Positions 1 to 7,702 of a stretch of DNA of 37,907 nt are shown in pieces (position 1 is the stretch's first letter; each line of letters opens with the position of its first letter). The stretch is from a virus. The notes beneath the pieces are model-generated. The model saw nothing but the letters and a program-made list of their open reading frames with translations. It made no database searches and was not told the origin of the DNA. The stretch covers positions 1 to 37,907 of the IMG/VR virus record IMGVR_UViG_3300031977_002414. One strand, given 5' to 3'. A program made the translations under genes and the position numbers.

Positions 1-310
1 CTGCACCGTTGGTTTTAGTTGGATTAAGCCTAACGTCATAACTGTTACGTAACTGCTCTACAGTACCATCAGAGATGGCTTGTTCCAGTTGTGCCGGGTT
101 GTAAGCACTCAACTTGTTAAGAAAATCTTGAGTGCTGTTATCAATCTGGATTTGACGGTTATCAGCATTAACTTGTTGCTGGTTTCGAATAATATCTTCA
201 AAGCCGCTAAAGCCAGAATTAATACTCTGTCCTGCTCTAGCCAGGGCCGCAGAAGCACCACTGATATCAAAGTCGGAGTTAACATTTCTCCACGTAATAG
301 GTTGAGCCAT
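1..310 (-). CDS. N4 gp51-like virion protein, C-terminus beyond window
   Basis: The gene starts with ATG at 310 and runs off the left edge without a stop, so 103 residues are visible. The start follows a GGGGGA ribosome site at 7-nt spacing and overlaps the stop of the upstream gene as TAATG, which indicates coupling. The visible part is polar and rich in Gln, Asn and Ser, with no membrane segment or enzyme motif. By position it matches N4 gp51, a minor virion protein next to the virion RNA polymerase gene. The assignment rests on gene order and composition only. Confidence 0.7.
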   Translation of the reverse strand, partial: MAQPITWRNVNSDFDISGASAALARAGQSINSGFSGFEDIIRNQQQVNADNRQIQIDNSTQDFLNKLSAYNPAQLEQAISDGTVEQLRNSYDVRLNPTKTNGA

Positions 311-765
311 TACTTGATCCCCCACTTAGCCATATAAGATGCAGTATCTTCTGTATAATCAGGATTAAAGGCTGCTCTAGCTGCTTGCCTATCTTCAAGC
401 TGCCGGTTAGTAGAAGTTCTCTGAGCATCCCAGTTCATATCAAACTGACGCTTCTGCTCTTTAAGAGATTTCTTGGCTATATCAAGTTGCTCTAATCCAA
501 TCCAACCTTGGAATAAGGAACTAGCAGCACTTAAAGCAGGCATACCCCAACCATTAACTTTAGTACCGTCAGCTTTTGTATAACCTAGCATACCCTGCAT
601 GAAAGAAGGGTCAGTGTTAGCATTTAAAGATGAGTTACTGTCATAAAGGGGTAAACCATTTCTTGCAATTCCAGCCCCTGCCATATCAGTACCGTATAAT
701 GGGGCGTTAAACCAGGACTGTTGTTGCGCTTGTTGATTCAATAAGCTGTTTAAGATGTCAGACAT
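310..765 (-). CDS. N4 gp52-like structural protein
   Basis: This 151-residue protein has a Gln-rich N-terminus (QQAQQQ near residue 13). A charged, probably helical region around residues 95-130 contains KEQKRQFDMNWDAQR followed by RQLEDRQAAR, a pattern common in phage internal or neck proteins. The ATG at 765 has a GAGGT ribosome site and overlaps the end of the upstream gene by 8 nt. Its stop overlaps the next start. It sits where N4 gp52 is expected, and no enzymatic role is visible. Confidence 0.7.
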   Translation of the reverse strand: MSDILNSLLNQQAQQQSWFNAPLYGTDMAGAGIARNGLPLYDSNSSLNANTDPSFMQGMLGYTKADGTKVNGWGMPALSAASSLFQGWIGLEQLDIAKKSLKEQKRQFDMNWDAQRTSTNRQLEDRQAARAAFNPDYTEDTASYMAKWGIK

Positions 766-3034
766 AAACTTTTACCTCTATACGTGGATCACGTTCTATA
801 CCAGAAAGTGTAAGGGAACTGCTTACAAAATTTTCTATTGTTTTATAAGCCAGCGATCCTACGTTTCCGGTGTGGATTGTTCTTGCGAAATACTGCTCTG
901 GAGTTTCATCCGGCAAGTTTAAAGGTACGGTGTACCTGTCTTGAAAAGGGGAATCCAATAAGTCTAAGTTGAGTTCCTTTTCGATGTCTTCCAGTTCCTG
1001 TAGTTTGGAGTTTGATTCCTCAAGGAAGCTCTGGTATTCGTCACTGTATTCATTGAAGAGGTGCTTTAACTCTGACTGAGTAGCCATCTGAATACCGGAT
1101 ACCGCACCTATCAATAAGTTAGGGTCAACTAAACCAGGAAGATTGGTACCTATACCTGCGGCTACAACCCCGGTCGTTAAGAGAACTACTGACAGTATAA
1201 ATGCGTATTCCGGTCCTAGAACTTCAACAATTACAATTCCGAGCAACTTTAGGATAAGTAACTGTCCGAGAAAATTACCGACAATTACTGCTGCAGCGGT
1301 AATAGTTGAAGCTGATATTATTGACCCAATAGTTGCGATAATATTACCAATACCAATGACAGCAGTAACAATGGCTACCATTCCCATAAAGACTTTGAAG
1401 ATACCAGTCTGGTACCATTTCAGCTTCTCTACAATTTTCGCATTGAATATGAATCGGAAATTACGGGTGTAGAACTCGTTACGTACCGACCAAGACAACT
1501 CTTTAGCAACCACCATGTTGACAGGTATTACACAGTTTTCGTGGGAAGACAGGTAAGCGTCAGTCCTCGATCCTATTGGGAAATAGTTAGTTAATCCTAC
1601 AAGCTTTATTTCAATATAAAGTCCCGGCAATGCCTGATAACAGTAGGATACTGTGGGATATTCTATAGATTGTGTTGAATAATCTGCTACTCCATAAGAA
1701 ACCCCTGCTTCAGCTAATACTGTACTATGGTTTTCAACTCCTGTTATTAAAGCGTACTTACCTACGGGGGCTATAAACCCAGTACGGTAAACCTTCCGAA
1801 TATCTTCAAATTTAATCCCTAAGTCAAAATATTTGCTATCCCACTCTAAAGCGGTAGTTCTGTATCCCCTACTTAGGTTATATCCAGAATTGTTAAAATT
1901 AACACGTGACTCAGCAACATTAAAAATGTCGTCGTGTAAGTATTCGAAGTATTTATACAGATACTCCAAATCAGCTTGATTATCTGATTCTGCAGGTACT
2001 GCTAAAGTAAGTGCTGCAGATTCAATATCATCAATGTCAGGGTTAGCATAAATCTGATCTTTGATTACCCCATAATCTAACCCTAAAGCATCAGTTATGT
2101 CCTTAATTCCTTCAATATAGGTAGGACTAAGTTCCTTCTTATTTTGTCGAAAAACAATATGAGGGAAGTATTCCTTCCCATGAAACTCGCCAAACATCAG
2201 CATGTTATCTAGGGCTGGATAAGTGCCAGTACCTTCTTCATAAAGCCAAACATTAATATCATTATCACTTGGGGTAACTCTCCACCCGGAGTCGCCGTCG
2301 TTCTTAGTAATTATACATTGTGCATAGTTTTTACCTTTATGTGGGGTAAGGTCAATGAACTCACTGGCAGTTTGGATACTATTATTACTGTCTACCCATT
2401 CATAGAAGATTTCTACCCCGTAAGTTCCTAAACCAGTAACAGGTTCTCGTGATGGGGCATATTCATTTCCATAAGGTCTTGAAGGTGCTGGACCTCCTCT
2501 AGGGTTTATGTGAACTCCACGTACGTACTTTTGATGTACTTTTACCAAACTTAGTACATCGTAATGCGCCACCATATCTGTTAAGTAGCAAGTATGCCCA
2601 ACTTGAGTTGAATAGTGAGGAATTTCGTTAGCAGCAAAATCAAAATCGTACAAATTAAATAGCGTGTGAAACCCTGCAAATAGAGGGTGTAATGGCCCAA
2701 ACAATTCGTATTTAATTACGTTTACACCTGTACCGTAAGAAGCGTCGTGGATATCCCTGGCTTCCTGTACAAAACTCCAATAGGTATATCCTGATAAATA
2801 TGGGGTGCCGAAGCCAGTTATATTCTGAGTAACCTCGTATGCCCTGTCTATTTTATTGTGATACCCGTTTTTAACCTCACGCATGTACTCATCAAACCGA
2901 TCAGTCCCCCAAGCTAATGATCTTTGGTTTGCTGCTAGAGTTGCTTTAGGTAAATTTTCGACATCAAACATAGGCTGTGTCTGGGTACTTATGTGAGTTT
3001 CATTTAATCCAAGTATAGAGTCCCAAATACTCAT
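758..3034 (-). CDS. N4 gp53-like large virion protein with hydrophobic domain
   Basis: This is a 758-residue protein. Residues 1-540 look soluble and rich in Tyr and Asn. Residues 544-649 form a nearly continuous run of hydrophobic Ile/Val/Gly/Ala segments, enough for three or four membrane spans, followed by an acidic coiled-coil-like stretch and a 60-residue tail. This layout suits an internal or ejected protein that contacts the host membrane during DNA entry, which is inference. The start has AGGAG at 7-nt spacing, and a terminator lies just upstream. Gene order points to N4 gp53. Confidence 0.65.
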   Translation of the reverse strand: MSIWDSILGLNETHISTQTQPMFDVENLPKATLAANQRSLAWGTDRFDEYMREVKNGYHNKIDRAYEVTQNITGFGTPYLSGYTYWSFVQEARDIHDASYGTGVNVIKYELFGPLHPLFAGFHTLFNLYDFDFAANEIPHYSTQVGHTCYLTDMVAHYDVLSLVKVHQKYVRGVHINPRGGPAPSRPYGNEYAPSREPVTGLGTYGVEIFYEWVDSNNSIQTASEFIDLTPHKGKNYAQCIITKNDGDSGWRVTPSDNDINVWLYEEGTGTYPALDNMLMFGEFHGKEYFPHIVFRQNKKELSPTYIEGIKDITDALGLDYGVIKDQIYANPDIDDIESAALTLAVPAESDNQADLEYLYKYFEYLHDDIFNVAESRVNFNNSGYNLSRGYRTTALEWDSKYFDLGIKFEDIRKVYRTGFIAPVGKYALITGVENHSTVLAEAGVSYGVADYSTQSIEYPTVSYCYQALPGLYIEIKLVGLTNYFPIGSRTDAYLSSHENCVIPVNMVVAKELSWSVRNEFYTRNFRFIFNAKIVEKLKWYQTGIFKVFMGMVAIVTAVIGIGNIIATIGSIISASTITAAAVIVGNFLGQLLILKLLGIVIVEVLGPEYAFILSVVLLTTGVVAAGIGTNLPGLVDPNLLIGAVSGIQMATQSELKHLFNEYSDEYQSFLEESNSKLQELEDIEKELNLDLLDSPFQDRYTVPLNLPDETPEQYFARTIHTGNVGSLAYKTIENFVSSSLTLSGIERDPRIEVKVYV

Positions 3035-3046
3035 AAAACACTCCTA

Positions 3047-3072
3047 TATAAAAATGGGGGCCTAAGCCCCCA
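3047..3072 (-). terminator. Rho-independent terminator after gp54-like gene
   Basis: A 7-bp GC stem (TGGGGGC with GCCCCCA, loop at 3062-3065) is followed on the minus strand by a T-rich run. It lies between the gp54-like stop and the gp53-like start. Confidence 0.8.
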
Positions 3073-3106
3073 ATATATCTACTCTCTAAAGTAAGTTTCG
3101 GACTTT

Positions 3107-4123
3107 TTAAACGCCTATACCTGTCTTGAGTTTAGCTACAACTGCGCCTACATCGGCAGCTCCCAAATTAGCCCCATTTAAAGGAACTTCATGTGCAGTG
3201 TATTGAGTCATAGCAGCATCAATCATCATCTTCGCGGCTTTTTGTTCTGCATCGCGTATATACCCCTCTGCCTGGTTTTCATAGAGGGTTTTCTGCCTAC
3301 CAATGATCGAATCAGTATCAACACCCAGACTAGAGACTTGTGCCTGTTCGGTTACTACTTTCTGGTTAAGTAAACTAATTTCCGAACCAATCTTAGTTAC
3401 TTCAGAGGTTACCTTGAGCTTCTGCTCAACCAGTACATCAAACTCAGCGTCAAGCTTACACTTCTGAGCTTTAAGGACTGTTTCCTCTGTTACTGCGTTA
3501 ATTACTTTCTGATCGGTAAGTAACTTGTCTGCATTGGTAAGGCTAGTTCTTGCGGTGGTTAAGGCAGTTTCGGCATCCAACTGCGAATGCTTCTTCTGTT
3601 CAGTGGTTACTTGCGCATCAAGGATTAAACCTTGTTTACCTGCGTTAGTTACTTGAACATCTACAAGAGCTTTTTCACTATTGGTTTTAGCTGTTTGCGC
3701 ACTCATCAAGGTAACTTCAGCATCCATCTGAGCATGTTTCTTTTGCTCAGTGGTAAGTTGTTCAGCAAGAATGGCACCTTGGGCTACTGCATTAGCTGTT
3801 TCTTGCGTGGTTTTACTGGTTTGAGCAGCTAATAAAGCGATCTCCCCATCGATCTGAAGTCTACGCTTTTGCTCAGTAAGGATTTGTTCTTGAAGTAATT
3901 GAGCTTCAAGATCAGTACGTTGTTTTTCAAGAAGTAATTGTAATGCGTTCTGCATTACAGCCTGGAGACCTCCCAGGTAAACCTGAGAATACTCTGAACC
4001 TTTAAGGCGACCTTTACTGTATTCACGTTGAACGTGCTCATTAGTCGCCTGCATCAGGACATCAAAGACTCCAGTACCGTCAATAGTACCGGAGGTTAAA
4101 TCATTAACGGTTACTGCAGCCAT
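3107..4123 (-). CDS. N4 gp54-like coiled-coil virion protein
   Basis: This 338-residue protein is mostly one long predicted coiled coil (residues about 60-265). Three copies of a repeat begin with TEQK at residues 83, 125 and 174, each continuing roughly as Q-x-D-x-E-x-x-L and later Q-T or R-T. The spacings are 42 and 49 residues, both multiples of seven, as expected for heptad-based rods. The C-terminus is short and globular. By position it corresponds to N4 gp54, a minor structural protein. A rod or ruler function is inferred from the repeats, not demonstrated. Confidence 0.7.
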   Translation of the reverse strand: MAAVTVNDLTSGTIDGTGVFDVLMQATNEHVQREYSKGRLKGSEYSQVYLGGLQAVMQNALQLLLEKQRTDLEAQLLQEQILTEQKRRLQIDGEIALLAAQTSKTTQETANAVAQGAILAEQLTTEQKKHAQMDAEVTLMSAQTAKTNSEKALVDVQVTNAGKQGLILDAQVTTEQKKHSQLDAETALTTARTSLTNADKLLTDQKVINAVTEETVLKAQKCKLDAEFDVLVEQKLKVTSEVTKIGSEISLLNQKVVTEQAQVSSLGVDTDSIIGRQKTLYENQAEGYIRDAEQKAAKMMIDAAMTQYTAHEVPLNGANLGAADVGAVVAKLKTGIGV

Positions 4124-4132
4124 AGAAATACC

Positions 4133-4672
4133 CTAGTTTGTGCCTTTAGCCATTGCCTGTCGTTGAGCCAAATCTTTAAGTTCTGCTTCGGTAAGAGCTG
4201 GTAGAACTTCGATAGAATAGGCATTTATCATCTTGGCTTCGGTAATTTCATTACCTTTAGCATCTTTACGGACATTGAAGACTTGTTGCTTCTTCCCTTT
4301 AAGGACGTTGTAGATGATACGAGGTACGTGCCATTCCACATCAAAAGGGATGTATTTTTTTACAGTACCAATTTTGTTGTTACCTGCTGTAATGATAACG
4401 CCCTGCTGACTTGCTCTGGATTGATCCATGTTGGTCACACGTACACGAACCAATTCTAAAGCTGCTTGTTTAGCGGACTTAGCTTTTTCTGCGGGAGTGG
4501 TTTCGGGCTTAGAATCAGAATCTCCATCTTCCGTAGACACAGCTTCATCTACTTTAGCTCTTAGCTTTTCAAGTGAAATATTTGGGTGGAACTTAATGCC
4601 CATCAGATTAGCTCGCTGCTTCAGTGCTTCAAACTCATCGTTAATAATTGATTCTTGGGTATCGTTACTCAT
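4133..4672 (-). CDS. N4 gp55-like protein with HeH/SAP-like N-terminus
   Basis: This is a 179-residue protein. Residues about 17-45 (LKQRANLMGIKFHP then SLEKLRAKVDEA) resemble the short helix-extended-helix (SAP/LEM-like) folds often found on phage head proteins. A Ser/Asp/Glu-rich linker follows, then a C-terminal region of about 100 residues. It lies directly after the capsid gene and 9 nt before the gp54-like gene. The start has GAGGT at proper spacing. A head-associated role is inferred from position, and no catalytic motif is seen. Confidence 0.65.
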   Translation of the reverse strand: MSNDTQESIINDEFEALKQRANLMGIKFHPNISLEKLRAKVDEAVSTEDGDSDSKPETTPAEKAKSAKQAALELVRVRVTNMDQSRASQQGVIITAGNNKIGTVKKYIPFDVEWHVPRIIYNVLKGKKQQVFNVRKDAKGNEITEAKMINAYSIEVLPALTEAELKDLAQRQAMAKGTN

Positions 4673-4694
4673 TGGAACCTCTAAAATTAATATG

Positions 4695-4722
4695 GGAAAA
4701 GAGGGGGCGAGTTACCGCCCCC
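4695..4722 (-). terminator. Terminator after major capsid gene
   Basis: A 7-bp GC stem (GGGGGCG with CGCCCCC, 6-nt loop) is followed on the minus strand by CTCTTTT. It separates the capsid gene from the gp55-like gene and probably trims or tunes capsid mRNA. Confidence 0.75.
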
Positions 4723-4729
4723 CTATAAA

Positions 4730-6034
4730 TTACATAGATGCTGCAGTTTTAATCAAAGCGATACGCTCAGGACGTTCCGCAAGGAAGCCGTAGTACCACT
4801 TGATTGAGCTGAAACCTTTCTCACCGTAAGGATCATTACGGTCAGCAGTAGCTTCTCCTGGCATCTTAACCATAGTTTTGAACTTAACGGTCTTACCGTC
4901 AGTCTGGAAACCAATGGTAGAGAAGGACTCAGAACCAACAACCAACATCGGGAAGATGTCGTATTTATCCCCAGTCTCGTAATGAGTGTCTGTACCAGAG
5001 GCATCAGCACCAGCTCCTGCCCATTTCAACATCTCAGGAACAACAACGATACGGAAATGGCTAATAGAGCCAATCTCTCCCTGCATTACTTCAGTACCGG
5101 CAGCATATTTATGCACAGGAATGAAAGCAGGGTTGTTATGTAAGTCTTTCATTGCTTCAAGCGTGGGCTGAAGTTCTGAACCAACATACATGATACGTGC
5201 CGCTGGGATAGTGCGAGTATCGGTTAAGCGAGTACCTGTGATAATGGTAGTGTGCTTAGGTGTGCGGTTGTTATCCAGGTCGATAGACAAGCGCAACAAA
5301 TCACCGTAAGTAACTACATCAGCGTTATCTACTTCGGCATCGGCAGTTGCATCACCTGCGTATCGCTCAATACCTGCGTTGTTAATCAGGTCAATCTGGA
5401 GCTTATCTTCAGTGATCTCATGCGCACCGTTGAGCAATTCACGACTCATGTGTCCGTAAAGGTCTTCTTCAGTATCAAAATCCAAAGACTCTTGGGTAAA
5501 TTCAGTGAAGAAACCCATCTTCTGGATTGTACCTTCAAGTTCCAAGCGCGTGAAACCAACCCGGTTAACTCTACCACCGTTCTCAGACAACACCGGCAAT
5601 TTACCGTTAATTGCACCAATGTCTTTAGAGGAACCATACAGGTTACCACCATTCTGTACTACAGAACCGCCAGCACCTGCTGCTGTACGTGCTGCAGCTT
5701 CAGTAGCGTAAGAGCCATCTGCGTTAGCCCCAACACCATCAGTTTTACGCGTACCATTTGCCAAGTAAGCATCCCAAGTGCCCGCAGTAATAACAGCACC
5801 TGCAGCATCCAAGCCCTGGTCGTTTACGTTGGCATCATCCAACAACGGAACCCAGGAATTCTTTTTAATCTTCTTACCAAAATGTTTTGGTAGATTGATA
5901 GTGGATGACAACTGCATGAAATACTGCTCTTTACGAGCTTCAATCAACGCTTTCTTGTCGTAGTAGTCGGTTCTAATCTGAGAACCAACACTAGATGGGC
6001 TACCGCCCGCTGGATCGTTATAAATAATAGTCAT
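4730..6034 (-). CDS. major capsid protein, N4-gp56 family
   Basis: This 434-residue protein builds the icosahedral head. It is recognised by the N4-gp56-type core near the middle ([19 protein letters not shown], then [17 protein letters not shown]) and by its N-terminus rich in Asp, Tyr and Lys. N4 gp56 is about 400 residues, so the length fits. The ribosome site is AGGT 7 nt before the ATG. It lies between the gp57-like gene and a strong terminator, the usual place in N4-like genomes. It should be among the most highly expressed late products. Confidence 0.93.
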   Translation of the reverse strand: MTIIYNDPAGGSPSSVGSQIRTDYYDKKALIEARKEQYFMQLSSTINLPKHFGKKIKKNSWVPLLDDANVNDQGLDAAGAVITAGTWDAYLANGTRKTDGVGANADGSYATEAAARTAAGAGGSVVQNGGNLYGSSKDIGAINGKLPVLSENGGRVNRVGFTRLELEGTIQKMGFFTEFTQESLDFDTEEDLYGHMSRELLNGAHEITEDKLQIDLINNAGIERYAGDATADAEVDNADVVTYGDLLRLSIDLDNNRTPKHTTIITGTRLTDTRTIPAARIMYVGSELQPTLEAMKDLHNNPAFIPVHKYAAGTEVMQGEIGSISHFRIVVVPEMLKWAGAGADASGTDTHYETGDKYDIFPMLVVGSESFSTIGFQTDGKTVKFKTMVKMPGEATADRNDPYGEKGFSSIKWYYGFLAERPERIALIKTAASM

Positions 6035-6050
6035 GTGCGTTACCTATCGT

Positions 6051-7223
6051 TTAAACAAATTTCGAGTTAGCAGCTTTCAAGAACTCTTCATCTGACATAG
6101 ACAGAGGGTTAAAACTGTCTGGAGATTTAGAGCTTGGTTTACTGCGTGAAGGCGAAGCAGCTTGTTTTTTACGGGTACGATTGGTGTCTGATTGGGTAGC
6201 TTTACGCGCAACGACTTTCTTTTGTGGTGGTGGACTGGCCGGTTCACCTTGCCCAAAGAGTTTGTCACCTGCGAGTTTGTATGCTTCGAAATCAGAAATA
6301 CCCGTCAAGCGGCCAAAAGTTCTTTCTCGCTCGACTTCCGTCCAAACTTTTTCATAAACGCCATTTGAGACATGCCCATTGATGACCTGAAGCAGTTGGG
6401 GATTGGTGGCGATGAATTCACGACTTGCGTCATCCCACTGGTTAGAAACGATATCCAGAGTTTGGGTGTATGCGCCTGTACCCTTAATAGAGTCCAACAC
6501 TTCATCCATTGCCAATTCTGCATCATCGATCTTATGGGATTTTGGCTTGTAATCACTAGCTTCATCAATATCAATACTCAGAGGATCAATGTTACTGTCC
6601 TTCAACAGTTTCTTGATGGCCTCCGGGTTCTTGTTATGCAGGTCAATGAGAAAATCTAACTTCCCATCTTCCAGCAATCCGTTTTTCTCCAAGACCTTCA
6701 TGGTCTTGATAGATGGCTTTAGAGCTGCCATCTTCTTCGCATAGTTAGCGCCCATCTGCATTAGCTGGATAACTTCTTGCGGGTCTTTAACCTGCATATC
6801 CCGGCCATTTGCTTTAAAGCTGGACGTTACCTGCTCGTAGAAAGATTTGAATTCATTATCTGATTCATTCGAGGTTTTAGGAGCTTTCTCAGAACCATCT
6901 TCTGTAACTCCCGTATCAACATCTCCTGAGTCTGAACCTTTAACTGAGCTAGTCTCTGTTTCAGTAGCTTCTTCATCAGATTCTTCTTCAGCTTCATCTG
7001 AGTCTGATTCACCATCAGTTTCATCACCAGTTTCTTCCTCTGTTACAGTAGACTCAGCGTCAGTTTCAGTAGATTCAGAGTCTTCTACAGTAGGCTCGTC
7101 AGACTCCAGAGCGACATCCGTCGCTTCTTCGGAAGAATCAACAGGAGTATTAGGTTCTAAAGATGCCTTTAGGAACTCTTCGTCTGACATACCAAGTGCG
7201 TTGGAATTGGTCGATCCGCTCAT
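6051..7223 (-). CDS. N4 gp57-like acidic capsid-assembly protein, putative scaffold
   Basis: This 390-residue protein lies immediately upstream of the capsid gene. Residues about 28-115 are extremely acidic (Glu, Asp, Ser and Thr runs), and the middle is helical and charged. The C-terminal 60 residues are Lys/Arg/Ser-rich. The nonapeptide MSDEEFLKA occurs twice, at residues 12-20 and at 376-384 near the C-terminus. Position and composition fit a scaffolding or head-assembly protein; this is inference. The start has GGGGAAGG at good spacing. Confidence 0.65.
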   Translation of the reverse strand: MSGSTNSNALGMSDEEFLKASLEPNTPVDSSEEATDVALESDEPTVEDSESTETDAESTVTEEETGDETDGESDSDEAEEESDEEATETETSSVKGSDSGDVDTGVTEDGSEKAPKTSNESDNEFKSFYEQVTSSFKANGRDMQVKDPQEVIQLMQMGANYAKKMAALKPSIKTMKVLEKNGLLEDGKLDFLIDLHNKNPEAIKKLLKDSNIDPLSIDIDEASDYKPKSHKIDDAELAMDEVLDSIKGTGAYTQTLDIVSNQWDDASREFIATNPQLLQVINGHVSNGVYEKVWTEVERERTFGRLTGISDFEAYKLAGDKLFGQGEPASPPPQKKVVARKATQSDTNRTRKKQAASPSRSKPSSKSPDSFNPLSMSDEEFLKAANSKFV

Positions 7224-7233
7224 TACCTTCCCC

Positions 7234-7563
7234 TTATGCTTCTTCTACGTTTAAAGCTGCGAGTTCGTCTTCGTACTCACCAGTAAGGTCTGCAGCACGT
7301 TCAGCTTCGGCAAGTAGGATGTTGAGGAAGGTATGTACCTCAGATATAGCTTGAAGAGACTCAATAATGCCTTCACGCTGTTCAGGTCGAATATTGGGAG
7401 CTGCCAGCATCATAGTTAAGCGTTGAGGCTCAGTACCGAAGTAGGTATCCATGAAGACCTTCTTAAAATCACGATTCTTCTGTAGACGCTTAACAGCTTC
7501 GCCCAGTAAAACCATTTCTTTTGCTTTTTCCAGACCAGCTTCTAGTTGCTCACGCTCACTCAT
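7234..7563 (-). CDS. N4 gp58-like small protein
   Basis: This 109-residue, mostly helical acidic protein has no recognised motif. It is the first gene of the gp58-gp57-capsid run and ends 10 nt before the gp57-like gene. The start is supported by AGGT before the ATG. An A6-C-T6 motif about 60 nt upstream may drive its transcription. Identification as N4 gp58 is by gene order only. Confidence 0.65.
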   Translation of the reverse strand: MSEREQLEAGLEKAKEMVLLGEAVKRLQKNRDFKKVFMDTYFGTEPQRLTMMLAAPNIRPEQREGIIESLQAISEVHTFLNILLAEAERAADLTGEYEDELAALNVEEA

Positions 7564-7616
7564 TTCGGTACCTATGTAGTTAATGTGTTTGGTTGTTAAG
7601 GGTGAGGTTAATCAAA

Positions 7617-7632
7617 GAAAAAAAGTTTTTTG
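7617..7632 (-). promoter_or_regulatory. putative late promoter, A6-C-T7 motif
   Basis: Read on the minus strand this is CAAAAAACTTTTTTTC, about 60 nt before the gp58-like start. Near-identical copies precede the gp69-like gene, the portal gene (variant) and the gene at 36604, all in the sense orientation. The promoter role is inferred from recurrence and placement. Confidence 0.5.
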
Positions 7633-7663
7633 CGGATTTTTTACGTAGAAATGGAAAAATGTG

Positions 7664-7687
7664 GAAGAAAAGGGGCATATAGCCCCT
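7664..7687 (-). terminator. Terminator after portal gene
   Basis: A 6-bp stem AGGGGC/GCCCCT with a 5-nt loop is followed on the minus strand by TTTTC. It lies 16 nt past the portal stop. Confidence 0.75.
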
Positions 7688-7702
7688 ATTTAGTGGAATA
7701 AA

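Noticed and set aside
5252-5893. 213-codon plus-strand open frame
   Set aside because: It lies fully antisense to the major capsid gene, lacks a ribosome site and has a Cys/Ser/Thr-rich composition typical of a reverse-strand shadow.
6847-7254. 135-codon Ser-rich plus-strand frame
   Set aside because: The Ser repeats are the reverse complement of the acidic Glu/Asp/Ser stretch in the gp57-like protein; there is no ribosome site.
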